A stretch of DNA of 64,000 bases from Pararge aegeria (GCF_905163445.1 NC_053195.1:5136501-5200500); one strand, 5' to 3'; positions 51,601-62,344 are shown, counted from the first letter of the stretch. Notes: generated by a model from the letters alone, not told the origin. A program made the numbers and translations.

Positions 51601-51716
51601 GTGTCCTCTCTTGTTTCAAACGTGTCTCATTGTAAAATGGACCTTTGAAAAAGTAGATCGAAACTGCAACGTTTCCTACTAGATGACGCTACAGTCGCTA
51701 TAAGACTGATGTGAAA

Positions 51717-51858
51717 GGCATATACTAATTTCGGCATTGACGGTAGGAGAGCCGTAGCTTCATTGGTGAAAGCGCTCAGGCCGCGATTGCCCGAGAGTCG
51801 CAGGTTCAAATACAGTCGGTTCCGAAAATTTTTATATCCACTTTAAACTTATAAAATT
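51717..51858 (+). mobile_element. SINE-J: tRNA-like unit, copy 2
   Basis: Matches copy 1 across GACGGTAGGAGAGCCGTAGC, GCGATTGCCCGAGAGTCGCA and CGGTTCCG, and into both flanks (ATACTAATTTC upstream, AATTTTTATAT downstream). The B box has drifted (AAATACAG). Confidence 0.65.
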
Positions 51859-51928
51859 AAAGTGACTTATGTTGAAGTCTTGTAAGTAAGTAAGCAATCT
51901 GTCAGCAATCTGTCAGTCCTGTCCCTGT

Positions 51929-52220
51929 CATCAACATCATCATATCAATCCATTTCCGGCCCACTACAGAGCACAGGGGGCACTAGGGGTCATCTCCCCC
52001 CGTGAGAAGGGTTTAGGCCGTCCCACGCTGATCCAGTGCTGGTAGGAGGGCTTCTCACGCCTTTGAGATATTAGAGAGAACTATCAGGCATTCATGTTTC
52101 TTCACGATGTTTTCCTTCGCCGTGATATTTTAATTGCTTAAATCGCACGAAACGTTTGAGTTGCGTGCTGGGATTTGAAATCGTACCCCCGAAAGTGAAA
52201 TTCGGTTTACTAAGCTATTC
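51929..52220 (-). mobile_element. SINE-B copy
   Basis: CATCATATCAATCCATTTCC, GAAGGGTTTAGGCCGTCCCA, TTCTTCACGATGTTTTCCTT and GTGCTGGGATTTGAAATCGT. The head end is degraded. Confidence 0.8.
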
Positions 52221-52334
52221 GGTTTACTATTTGCTATTTCAGTTTATCATAGAAATTATATAGTATTGCTTTCTCCCTCTATCACATGGAAAAGGATTGA
52301 GAACAGAAATTACACCATTGATCATTCACACAGA

Positions 52335-52545
52335 AAGGTTTTAGAGCATAGACCCAAAACGCTGCTTCATGCGGGTTGGCGAGCTAGTTTTGCATGTATA
52401 ATGTTAAACTATATATTATTACAAATGCGAAACTGAGTTTTATGATCTGCGTATTACAAGCAGCAACGAAGCAACGGATTAAACGCGATTTCTTGCATAG
52501 ATAAATCGCTGAATGAAGCCCAACAGATGAAGTTGCGAGCCTTTT
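52335..52545. mobile_element. K-type and G-type fragments
   Basis: AGGTTTTAGAGCATAGACCC..TGCGGGTTGG (52335-52385, K-related), then TTATTACAAATGCGAAACTG..AGATGAAGTTGCGAGCC (52412-52541, G-related, minus). Confidence 0.45.
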
Positions 52546-52587
52546 GCTCAGTAGAGAAATTCTTTTAGTTTAGTTTCTTAAAGAACA

Positions 52588-52779
52588 TCTCAAATTCAAA
52601 ATTTCTTTATTCATGTTGGCCTATAAAAGGCACTTATGAAGCGTTCATACATATGTTTATATTTGCTTACATGGGATTGTGATAACTTCGTTCGCCAACT
52701 TAAAACTAAAGCTACGAGGGTTCCAAACGCGACCTGGGCTAAGAAGAGCCCACGACAAACTTAGCCTTAGCTTCATCTA
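52588..52779 (+). mobile_element. LINE 3'-tail family E
   Basis: TTCAAAATTTCTTTATTCAT, AAAGGCACTTATGAAGCGTT, GATAACTTCGTTCGCCAACT and ACGACAAACTTAGCC. Confidence 0.75.
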
Positions 52780-53069
52780 AATAATGAAGTGTATTTATAA
52801 GTTTTTCTTAGGAAAGTAGAATTATATTGTCTCCACCCGTTGAGAGAGACTGGACAAACTAGGCCACCCTTCCGTTATTTTTAAAACTAGTGTCAATGTT
52901 TTATGAACTCTTTTATATTCCTTCTTAGCAGCTGCAGACGTTCAATTTAACAGTTTCTAAATCTAAAGCTTTATTTTGTCATCTCTTATATTAGTGTTGA
53001 CAAATCAAATCAAGTTAACAAAAGTTTTCTTTGGTTGCCCCGGAGAGAAAGCTATGTCGTATGTAATGA
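52780..53069. other. No recognised feature
   Basis: Nothing supported. Confidence 0.35.
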
Positions 53070-53511
53070 ATTGAAGCAGCTCTGGAGATTTAGTGCAAGT
53101 ATCAAACCCTTGTAGTCGAACATGCCTAGAGCGGAGGCCCATCATGCTGTTTCAATGTAGGTTGGCTGGCTTTTGCGATTTTTATCGCATGTGATTTTAA
53201 GCAATACATACGGCTTTACATGCTCTCCGAGGCATGAGGGTCATCATTATCATTGCGACCGATAGACGCCCTTATGTCCGACTACTGAAAAGAGGTCTTT
53301 TGTAAAGACTTCCAACCTCCACGGTCTTATGACTATTGTCTCCCTGCAAAAATTAAAAAGAAGGCTCACTTTAGAAGCAATTTTGAAACGTCAAGTCAGT
53401 CTGTTTTTAGTGACTCTACCACCAGCTTGGAAGGCAGATTCCAACGAAAAGAGCCGGCAAAAAACTCATTAGATTGCTCATTTTTAACATCATTTTGGAC
53501 TTTACAATCTT
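53070..53511 (+). mobile_element. Composite K-D repeat, left arm of inverted duplication
   Basis: GAATTGAAGCAGCTCTGGAG, CAATGTAGGTTGGCTGGCTT, CTCCGAGGCATGAGGGTCAT, CCAACCTCCACGGTCTTATG (K), then GAAACGTCAAGTCAGTCTGT and AGCCGGCAAAAAACTCATTA (D). The same order is inverted at 54979-55418. Confidence 0.75.
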
Positions 53512-53689
53512 TTAAATGCCTGCTATGACTCGCTTAATGTCCTCTAACGCAATACTGCGCTTTCCAGGGTCTTCGCAGGGTCGCAGAGTCGTCACTCAAG
53601 TACCCTAACTTCGCCCAAACTTGCTCTATTGTAATAATATTTCTGAATTTTATTAGTGTATTTGACTTTCTTTTTTTTCCTAATTCAAA

Positions 53690-53823
53690 GGTTGCCTGGC
53701 AGATCGCTATTAAGCGATAAGGCCCCCTTTTGCATTCTACTTCTTTCGATATGTTTCTGTTTTTATTATACTTTATATATGTTAATGTTGTGGTATACAA
53801 ATAAAGAGTTTAATAATAATAAT
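53690..53823 (+). mobile_element. LINE 3'-tail family F
   Basis: GGTTGCCTGGCAGATCGCTA, TTAAGCGATAAGGCCCCCTT, GTGGTATACAAATAAAGAGT then (AAT)n. Confidence 0.8.
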
Positions 53824-54027
53824 AACTTGAATTCATGTATTAATATTTCTGATTTTTTTCTCTGTGTTTATAGAAGTAAATGTATTGTTAAAATATACAG
53901 TGTACCATAGTGGTGTATAAAAAAAATTAATTCATTAATTCACGTTACTAAGATCTCTCAATATACAGAACCGCTTTGATTCCGCGTGTACATATAGTGT
54001 ATATTATCAAAATCGCATCGAACGCAC

Positions 54028-54072
54028 CAAAATTGCCTACTTGAATAAATTAATATTTGACTTTGACTTTTG
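54028..54072 (-). mobile_element. LINE 3'-tail family E tip
   Basis: CAAAATTGCCTACTTGAATA..AATATTTGACTTTGACTTT. Confidence 0.55.
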
Positions 54073-54774
54073 ACTAACAAAATAAGTCTAACACCATAGT
54101 TCAATATAGAATTATTTATTAAATTTTCTACCAATCGTGTATCGCTGACAGCGTGTATGCAAAATTTAATAATTCCGATTCAGTAGTTAAGTCGTGAAAG
54201 CGAAACCAAAAAATCTCATATTAGGATTTTGACAATTTTTTAACGTATATTATATTTAATGTATACTGAACCTAAGATTTGCTTAATTGAATTATGAATT
54301 ATATCAATCATTAATATTACTAAATGATTCTTTAGATCATTACTAAATCTATTCAGAGATTGCATATTTAAAACAATGTTAACGTCAGCGACTCCATGTC
54401 CCAGATACCTGTAGTTATTTCATTAACAGTCTAGAGAACGATTGTACGCTATTTAGGTCGATAAAAAGTTAAACATTATCCGTAGAACGATTTAATTATA
54501 GTGGAAAAGAAAAACAGAAAAGGTAACGTCGAACGATCGTGCGCGGTACATTTTCTCTAATTAGTCTCATTATTTACTGAAACTGCTTTACGGGAAGTCT
54601 CCTATTGTAATTAGCTTTTTGTGTTTTTGTTTTAACTAGCCTTGCTCTGGTGGTTCTAATGCTCGAAAACGGATCACGAGGGCCTGTATTTGTATTTTAT
54701 TTCTAGTTGTCATTTTTTTTTTTTTGCTAAGCAATAACGCAGGGGAAGAAAATTGGCGTTGTTCACCCTCATGC
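54073..54774. other. No recognised feature
   Basis: AT-rich. A G-like 'GTAGTTAAGTCGTGAAAGCG' at 54184 is the only trace. Confidence 0.4.
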
Positions 54775-54895
54775 CTAATATGCTCAGACTGTCTCTACGT
54801 GATAAAATCAGAAATAAGGATATCGGCAAAATTAAAATAATTACAGAACTGAGCGAATTGCAAAGCCAGATTGGCTATGGGCGAAGGTGGGGTAC
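54775..54895 (+). mobile_element. RTE-like LINE C-terminal relic
   Basis: Frame reads MLRLSLRDKIRNKDIGKIK and continues ITELSELQSQIGYGRRW, aligning with the same RTE-like segment found at 4605-4770. Confidence 0.5.
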
Positions 54896-54978
54896 TTAAA
54901 TAACCCTTTAATTGTAGCATTATTGGTAAGCGAGGTGAACAGAGGAAAGCGAGTTGCAACAGGCATTTAAAACATTGT

Positions 54979-55418
54979 AAATTGTAAAATGATGTTGAAA
55001 AAGAGCAATGTGCTGTGTTTCTTGCAGGCTCTTTTCGGTGGAATCTGCCTCCCAAACTGGTGGTAGAGTCACTATAAACAGACTGACTTGACGTTTCAAA
55101 AGTGCTTATAAACTTGAAATAAATGAATTTTTATTTTTTGCATAGAGTCCCTAAACATAAGACCGTGGAGGTTGGAAGGTCTCTTTCCAGTAGTCGGACG
55201 TAAGGACGTCTATCGGTTGCAATGATAATGATGACCCTCATGCCTCGGAGACCATATAAGCCGTATGTATTGATTAAAATCACATGTCATAATAATCGTA
55301 AAAGCTAGCCAACCCACATTGAAACATAATGATGCGTCTCCACCCTAGGAATGTTCGACTACAAGGGATTATGTGACTTCCACTAAATCTCCAGCGCTGC
55401 TTCAATTCATTACACTAA
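54979..55418 (-). mobile_element. Composite K-D repeat, right arm of inverted duplication
   Basis: ATGATGTTGAAAAAGAGCAA, ACTGGTGGTAGAGTCACTAT, CAGACTGACTTGACGTTTCA (D, reversed), then CATAAGACCGTGGAGGTTGG, ATGATGACCCTCATGCCTCG and CCAGCGCTGCTTCAATTCAT (K, reversed). Confidence 0.75.
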
Positions 55419-55955
55419 ACGATAAACATCCCTGTTAGATTGCCATTTCCCCTTCAGCTACACTACCCGCCGAGTTAATCAGTTACTAGTAAGCGAATAT
55501 TGTCAGATGTCAGTTATATTAACGCAACAGGCAACAAGTACATCCCAAAACAAGCAAAGATATAATTTGAAATTGGAAAGTGGTTGACCCAATAGCAAAA
55601 CAATCGATTGATTTCCACTGTCGAAACTACGACACATCGTCCTCATAAATCTATCCGTCTGACTATATATCTTTGTACATGATAATAAACTGCCGTGCGT
55701 TAGCGTGACGCAAATTTTAAAATGGCTTTTTTCACCCCACTACTGCGTTGCTGTAGGAATAAAAAAAATTGAAAGAAAATTACGTATCCTGTCTCAGCTC
55801 CTATCATTAATAGAGAATAGTAACTAAGCGAGAAAGATTCTAACATTTTTGATGCAGTCCTGGTAGCAACATAAGTCTGGCAACAATCCTAAAATAAGGG
55901 GTTCCACCCTTTATCTCCAATCATGCTCATCAGATTCAGAAGAACTTTGTGCAAA
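55419..55955. other. No recognised feature
   Basis: AT-rich; nothing supported. Confidence 0.4.
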
Positions 55956-56220
55956 ACCAAGCGGATAATATAACCTATTCTATTCAGTACAATAATTGTT
56001 ATTTAAATCAGTTAATGTGTAAAATCGTCAAACACTTTTACCACCTCTGCCAAAGGAACTGTGCTGAATTTTGGAATAAAAATTATCCTATGTATCCTCG
56101 TAGTATGTCCTCGTTCTTGAATAATGCAAATTTTCATTTAAATTCATTCAGTAGTTTCAGCATGATGTGCGGCCAAGAAACAGACAGAAAGACGGAAACA
56201 CAGACAGACAAAAATGAATG
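55956..56220 (+). mobile_element. Element G interior
   Basis: TGTGTAAAATCGTCAAACAC, TGCCAAAGGAACTGTGCTGA, TTTTCATTTAAATTCATTCA and AGTAGTTTCAGCATGATGTG then GACAGAAAGACGGAAACACA. The 90-codon frame over it is a by-product. Confidence 0.6.
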
Positions 56221-56356
56221 AATAGCAATTTTGGCTTCAGTAGCTTCAATGTACAGCATTCGACCCGTTTTATATAATATCAGTTTTATAAAAGTATAGA
56301 TAAAATGTATATAATGTATGACCGTAAACTTTGTCCTTTAAAGTATATTATTGTGT

Positions 56357-56621
56357 AGCATCACCATATCGAGCCATTACTAGCCCACTACAGGGCATGA
56401 GTCTCCTCCCACAATGAGAAGGGGTTAAGGCCGTAGTCCACCACGCTGGCTCAGTGCGGATTGGTGGACTCCACATACCTTTGAGAACATTATGTAGTAC
56501 TCTCAGGCATGCAGGTTTCCTCACGATGTATTTCCTTCACCGGCGAAGCAAGCAATGCCGGGATTCGAACTTGGCCCTCTGAAAGTGAACTCGAGCTCCT
56601 ACCCACTGCGCTATCACCGCT
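56357..56621 (-). mobile_element. SINE-B, near full length
   Basis: CATATCGAGCCATTACTAGC, GTAGTCCACCACGCTGGCTC, GCCGGGATTCGAACTTGGCC and GCGCTATCACCGCTTTCG. A deletion has removed the ATTTTAATTGCTT...AAAAGTTAGAGG stretch. Confidence 0.85.
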
Positions 56622-57369
56622 TTCGTGTTGTGTATTATAGTAAAGAGACAATGGAAAACTAAAATTAAGGGACGTAAGGGAGGAATTTACGTCCATGAGT
56701 AACGTGTCGGCTTGACCAATGAAACATTACGTTGGCTATTTTTACAGTAGCTAGTTTTTTTATATAATATTTTTCCCGTCGATAAAATGGGTTTAGCAAT
56801 TCTATATGCCTGATTTATGTTTATACACTGTATTTTTAACAGAAGTGTACAGAATAAAAGCTGTCTACATGGACACTTTATGCATTTGCTCCTTTTGTAT
56901 ACTAAAAAAATTCAACAGGAACAAAAGGTTCGTGTTGTTCACTGGAAGGCGACCGAAGTGATTCCATAAATAATTCCTGGTCCAAAACACCGACGATCGC
57001 TAAGCTATTCCTAAAAAATTCAAAGTAAATGCCGAGGAAATTCTATAAGTTCCACGGTTCGAATAAAGCTTTCGACAAAGTTTTTAATTACAAATAGGTA
57101 CTGAAAGGTTTCTTGCTGATTCTCTAAATGTCTAATTAGTCGTGCTATTACCTCCTGGGTCGAGTTGTTAGCATTTTCGACTACGAATTAAAAACTGTCG
57201 TAGGTTCAATACCTAAGTCAGTCGGATACTGCAAAGGAATTTATTTTATTTATGCCAATAAAATATTTTAAATACATAGCGGATTTAGTTTGGGTATATA
57301 GCGTTATTTGAAGCCCAACTAACCTACAAATAACCTACTACTAAAAATGGACAAAGCATACATTTTAAT
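56622..57369. other. No recognised feature
   Basis: AT-rich; nothing supported. Confidence 0.4.
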
Positions 57370-57552
57370 ATGAAAAAGTACCATAGTAAAGTTCAAAGGT
57401 TATTTGATAAAACACCACTAGGCGATTTTGATCTTTTCGATATTTTGGATTGGCATAGCTTGGATACCAATAAAGGGAGCTTTCTATTAGAGTTAAAAGA
57501 AAGATTCCCAAGAACTTCAAAAAATAGAATACAGGACGCGGGCAACAGATAG
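57370..57552 (+). other. Unrecognised 60-codon open frame
   Basis: ATG-started, hydrophilic and balanced: SKVQRLFDKTPLGDFDLFDI, DWHSLDTNKGSFLLELKERF, TSKNRIQDAG, then TAG. The composition is more protein-like than that of neighbouring frames. A terminal exon or a domesticated fragment is possible. No family recognised and no function inferred. An F-tail remnant follows at 57645, so a LINE body cannot be excluded. Confidence 0.25.
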
Positions 57553-57644
57553 TTTTATATATGTACTAAATATGTAATAATTAAAATATTTGTTTTTTTT
57601 TTTATTATTATATATCACTCTTTTGATGTCTAGGTCAGTTTTGA

Positions 57645-57725
57645 TGGTTGCCTAGAAATAATCACTGTTAAGTGATAAGGCTGCCGTTGTAACATATTAT
57701 AGAACCTACCTTTTTATTATTTTGT
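57645..57725 (+). mobile_element. LINE 3'-tail family F remnant
   Basis: TGGTTGCCTAGAAATAATCA, TTAAGTGATAAGGCTGCCGT. Confidence 0.6.
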
Positions 57726-59774
57726 TGTTTTTGTCGATAATTAATAATAGTATTCACGCTTGTCTATGGCTCGGTCTGTCCCCGTTTCCGTGGAAACTAT
57801 AAACAGTATATAAAAACACTCTTAAATAGGAATGTAAAGTTATATAAAAAATCAAATCAACCCATCGACTTCTTTTGAGTTATGCAAACATTAACATATA
57901 CGAGTAGAAACTGAATTTTATTTAAATCTGTACATTATAAACTAAAATTTCATTTGGCAAGTATTAGGATATTAAATTATTTTTTCTTGTTTGTCCCTGT
58001 TTTTGAACTAGAAGATTACTGAGCATTGTTATTATATTTGTTAAACTACGTACAAGGGCAAGCAAACTATAAGAAATTATATTTTTTGGCAGTCACACGG
58101 AACTTTAGCAGATATGAACATCGGCTTTTGATTCGATTCTTTTCGGTGGTACTTATGAAAATAGCAAAAAAAATAATTTCAAACAAAAATTACTATTTAA
58201 TTTTTCACATTTAAGGAACACTGTAACAAAAACCACTTTGATTCACTTCAGTTCTACGGTTTCGTCGTTGCCGGCGCGAGACAAGGGTTACGGCGTAGCA
58301 TACGTGTGTCTACGAACGACGCCCTCACTACACTGGAAGCAATTCTGAAGCTTTAAGCTTCAGGGTAGGGATACCATAGCTAGTGTTGAATTAACTCTAT
58401 ATAAGCTGCTTATTTTTTAAATATCCTGTTTTTATTAGCAACTGGTCTCGAAAAATCATTAGTTTTTGCTGTTTTGTTCGCTAAAACATCTTATGTGGTA
58501 ACTGGCTGTTAGCGTGGTGACGTACAGGGAGCGTAAATATGTAAAAGACAGAACTAAATATATATGGCATAATTTTAATTAGAAATTTTTATTTGGATAG
58601 TGCTATATTTATTTAATCTAATACAGAATATTTCCAAAATCTTTATCATTTGTAGATGCGTTTTTATGTATATGAACTGGCATACGGAAGGAGTAGTTGG
58701 GTCATCGGATTTAAAAAATTACATTCAATATCGAATGTCTATTGTATCGAATCAATTTTTTGTTTAAGGAAGTTTTATCTTTCTTAAATTGGTTATTGGA
58801 TTTGTATCGTCACCGGAGTTTGGGGTTTTATTTACAATAATGGAATCAATTATTTTTTATGTTATGACGTTTGACGTTGATAACGATGTTTTATTATTGA
58901 ATATTATTCAAGTATTAAAAGATTTTTTGTAAACTTAGTGAGAGGAGGTTATAACACTCGAAAGTTATCTTTTAAAATACCAAGTCATGTGGTCTAGTAA
59001 TTTTAAACGTAAATTAATATTATTATACTGTAATAAATAACTCATATCTACGTGAAGCACTATGAATATGCACACGAGTTAATTATGTTAGATCGCACGA
59101 TAAACAATAGCTTATACCAGCTTAGTCTGTGTTACTATTTAACATTTGCATACTGTTACGTCTTATGTCTTATGCATATACTGTAACTGTTGGATTTAAC
59201 TGTCTATCTCTCTTAAATATCAAACAAGCAATTCCTCTTCAAATTTTAATGAATTTCGCTGTTCCTCCAAAACAACTGCAATGAGTTGGATGTGTTTTAT
59301 CTCAATAAGGATTTTTACTTCTTCTTCTTTTTAAAAACGGTTATAAGTAAAAACATACTATAGGTATAATATATATTTATATAATGGCTTTAAACGAAAC
59401 GTTTTAATTTAGTGCATTCTTATTTTGATAATTTAAAATGATAACATTTCATATGTAAATCTAGCTCACAACATATCTTTTATATGCAATAGCTCTAAAG
59501 TCAAAATCAAATATTAATTTACTTTATTTAAAATAATAAATCAAAAGTAATTTTTCACCCACTGAACAATTTAACCTATTTTTTGTACCGTAACATTTGT
59601 AGCTATAGCTGGTGATGCTGTGACTTGTCAAGGTCTGTGGCAGGATAATGTCTACTTACAGGGTCTGCAAATATAATTAACCCAGCTTAAAAGCTTTAAA
59701 GAAGAACATAAGTATATTATAATAATAAAATAATAAAAATATTATTTTTATTATTATACGTTTACGGATAAAAT
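57726..59774. other. About 2 kb without a recognised gene
   Basis: The quietest part of the window. A GC-rich patch at 58250-58345 (CGTTGCCGGCGCGAGACAAG) has short frames on both strands and may be a repeat. A 13-bp AT palindrome lies near 59731-59757. Frame 58026-58214 is Ile/Leu/Lys-rich and unconvincing. Confidence 0.45.
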
Positions 59775-60182
59775 TCAATAGCTTGTAACAATTATCTTTT
59801 TAACTAGTTTATTAATTAAAATTGTCCAATCATATCTCCTAATTGATGTAAGTATCTCTTGAACACCTGGTGTATGGGGGTGAACTAACCCAGTGCTCCA
59901 TAAAGGGATATCCCATTTATTGCGCATCCTCTCATCATTGGTGCAGATTTTTTTCTCATGATTGCGTTTAATTCATCTTATACGTAGGTCGTTATATTTT
60001 ATTCTATAAGGTCGCTTTATTCTACAATAGTTTGCTAACGATAATATGTTTGTTAATTTGCTTTTCTTTGGCGCAGCACAGAAGCGACGAATTAATGTAT
60101 TTAAGCAATAACCTACTAATAGAGCAGAGAGTAGTAACATAGGCAACAGTAGATCCCGCAAAAACAAATCCACAAGGCACAA
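59775..60182 (-). pseudogene. Unrecognised 136-codon frame with one internal TGA
   Basis: The minus strand is open from TTG 60180-60182 (or ATG 60136-60138) to TGA 59775-59777, apart from one TGA at 59973-59975. The N-part has one clear hydrophobic helix (MLLLSALLVGYCLNTLI) followed by basic residues (RRF, KKSK, CRIKRPYRIKYNDLRIR). After the stop, the same frame continues NHEKKICTNDERMRNKWDIP, then WSTGLVHPHTPGVQEILTSI and RRYDWTILINKL. Composition on both sides of the stop looks like one membrane-anchored protein. Read-through, a sequencing error or a young pseudogene are possible explanations. I do not recognise the family. The paired repeat M lies just upstream. Confidence 0.3.
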
Positions 60183-60290
60183 GTCAATAGATATAGTTGA
60201 TAGTTAAATGTATGAAATATGCAAAAACATATGAAAAGTAACTATTATAGACATTTTTGTATGAAAGACTATAAATTTACATTGTAAGGC

Positions 60291-60444
60291 ATTTTCTTCT
60301 TTTCTTAGGAGAATGGCTTTATACGCAGAGCACAAATATTTGCCAATGTCTCGTTACAAAAGAATACGCTGCTGGAGCGTTATCAACCATAGAACTTGTA
60401 TCGCCTTTATTGATAAATGTAACGCAACGTCAGAACAATTAAGC
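60291..60444 (+). repeat. Paired repeat M, copy 2 (exon-like)
   Basis: TTTTCTTCTTTTCTTAG|GAGAATGGCTTTATACGC repeats the acceptor-plus-ATG arrangement of 39341. It continues with AGCACAAATATTTGCCAATG and GTATCGCCTTTA..GTAACGCAACGTCAG. The ATG frame stays open for about 58 codons, but in a different register from copy 1. Confidence 0.5.
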
Positions 60445-60614
60445 AGTGTTTTGTCTGACTTAAACATTTTTTATATGTTATATTTATAAAATTTCGTAAT
60501 ATTTATTTAAATTATCTATGTATTTGTATCTATACATTTTGGTATATATGTATATCTATCGACACTCGTTCACTCAATTACTATCCCGTTCTCTTGCTGT
60601 AAGTCCTATCTACA

Positions 60615-60740
60615 AAGGTTGCCTGTAAGAGATTGTTTGCAGCAATAAGGCCGCCTTTGCATGTCTACATTGTGTCCTGTATACTCCTTACTTTTCCTGT
60701 ATGCTATACGTGCAATAAAGTGTTTCTTCTTCTTCTTCAA
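60615..60740 (+). mobile_element. LINE 3'-tail family F
   Basis: AGGTTGCCTGTAAGAGATTG, CAATAAGGCCGCCTTTGCAT, CGTGCAATAAAGTGTTTCTT with a (CTT)n end. Confidence 0.8.
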
Positions 60741-61067
60741 ATGGCAGAGCGTGATACATCATTGTATTACTTTTCCGAAGTTATACTACGTTTATTAATA
60801 AAACCCTTAAAGTTAAACTGATAGCAGTAGTTGGAAAACTAGCAACTCAGACTGACAAAGCAATTCCGGTCAGCAACAGATTATCTGTTGCGCTTTTCAG
60901 GCCGGCCTGTATCGGCGGCCAATATACACAGACCATTAATATTACTTATACGGTTCTTTGAGTTACTGTTTTAACATAATCCGTTTTTTTATAGTTTATG
61001 TATGTTTGTTATATATATTCTCAATATTAATAAATGGAGTATATATTTTTATATAAATTATAATGTA
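60741..61067. other. No recognised feature
   Basis: A GC-rich patch AGGCCGGCCTGTATCGGCGG at 60899-60918. Nothing named. Confidence 0.4.
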
Positions 61068-61122
61068 AAGTCAAAGTCAAAAATATCTTTTTTTTTCAAA
61101 TAGGGTACCTAGGTGGCACCAA
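61068..61122 (+). mobile_element. LINE 3'-tail family E start
   Basis: AAAGTCAAAGTCAAAAATAT, TTTCAAATAGGGTACCTAGG then TGGCACC. Runs straight into family O, as also seen after the E copy at 50920. Confidence 0.6.
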
Positions 61123-61640
61123 GCTTTTTTATCCATTACGAAGTCCTTTATGCTATAATAGGACTTTTATATAAGCTTACGTTTATTTCAAACTTTGAAC
61201 TTTTTAAGAGAACATCTCTAAGAAACAAAATTTATTTTATTTTATTAAACTATGGAAATATAATTACAAACTAAAATTAATATTTATAATAAATATAAGC
61301 CGCCTAACTGTTCACTTATGGGCATGGTACCCAAAATGCTGGCGCTATTGCCCCTTTGTATAATAGCTAGACTTAGCCGTTGGGCTAAATAAGCGCCAGA
61401 CCAGACGTAAGGACCAATTTTTGTGATACTATGTTAATAAAATTTTTCGTGTCCGAAGACCATGAGATGAGACATGACCATCTCTAAGATGTCAACTGGT
61501 AGATTAGTGTATGTAATTTTATGTCAGTTTATCTTATCTTGTCTAATTAATAAACCGGTTCTTGTTTTATTATGGTTGCACCAAGCACCAAATTTTAAAA
61601 TATTTTGTCTCCGAACCTTTAGTAGTTGTGTGGAAGAGAT
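61118..61640 (+). mobile_element. LINE-tail family O split by an insertion
   Basis: Left: CCAAGCTTTTTTATCCATTA to CATCTCTAAGA (61223). Right: from 61479, CATCTCTAAGATGTCAACTG and GGTAGATTAGTGTATGTAAT. Confidence 0.7.
61224..61478 (-). mobile_element. Inserted element with 11-bp target duplication
   Basis: About 255 bp flanked by CATCTCTAAGA at 61213-61223 and 61479-61489. Its left edge is AAACAAAATTTATTTTATTT and the interior has AAGCCGCCTAACTGTTCACT, GCCCCTTTGTATAATAGCTA and TTAGCCGTTGGGCTAAATAA. It looks like the reversed 3' end of a LINE. Confidence 0.75.
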
Positions 61641-61725
61641 CACTACCAGTGATAAGGCCGCCCTTACACCCTATGTTAGTTTATAAGTGTTATTACCTGT
61701 AATAATAATAATAGTTTTTATTTGC
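61625..61725 (+). mobile_element. LINE 3'-tail family F, partial
   Basis: GTTGTGTGGAAGAGATCACT, ACCAGTGATAAGGCCGCCCT, with an AATAATAATA end at 61700. Confidence 0.65.
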
Positions 61726-61879
61726 TTAAAAGTAGAATGATTCTTTGGACACCCAAACTAAGGATATCCTGTGTCTTGAGGGTCAGTGTCTTCCCATATG
61801 TGCATCGAGATTAGAGAAAAAACAGAGAGAATATATATTTAGAAGTTTACATTATCAACATTCAATTTATTATGTGTAT

Positions 61880-61985
61880 AAGTCTGTGTGTTTGTGTTTG
61901 TGTGCGTGCATGTGTGTAAGTGTGTCTTTGTGTATGTGTGCGTGCATGTGTGCGTGTGTGTGTGTACGTGTGTGGGTGTATACCA
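61880..61985. repeat. GT-rich microsatellite
   Basis: Interrupted (TG)n with GTGCGTGCATGTGTG units. The Cys/Val-rich plus frame and Thr/His-rich minus frame over it are artefacts. Confidence 0.9.
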
Positions 61986-62051
61986 TATTTTTATTAATGA
62001 ATAAAAAGTTATTATTATTAGATATTATTATAATACCAGTTTTATATGCCA

Positions 62052-62180
62052 CCAGCTGATGAGATTTCGTCCACGTTTGTTTAGGGTTTTCATACATTTC
62101 GTAAGGGCAGCTTATTTGCTCGGGCTTAAAGTTATGCAAGGTCTCCGGAACGCAAGCTATGCGAAATTTTGTCACGATTG
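62052..62180 (+). mobile_element. Element G 5' fragment
   Basis: CCAGCTGATGAGATTTCGTC, CACGTTTGTTTAGGGTTTTC. Degraded. Confidence 0.45.
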
Positions 62181-62198
62181 GTTTCGCTGATAAGCCGT

Positions 62199-62230
62199 AT
62201 ATATATATATATATAATTTTTTTTTTTTTA
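62199..62230. repeat. TA microsatellite and T-run
   Basis: (TA)n followed by an interrupted T-run. Confidence 0.85.
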
Positions 62231-62344
62231 ATAGCGGAATCAGTATTTCAGGTTGTGGTGTTGCGTGTGAAAATATGATGTAGTTGGGGATGTAGTTTGT
62301 ACCATACAAAATCAATCCTGCAAGAACCATTGCAAAAATTGTAT

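Noticed and set aside
61745..62175. Cys-rich and Thr/His-rich frames on both strands
   Set aside because: Artefacts of the GT-rich microsatellite at 61880-61985.
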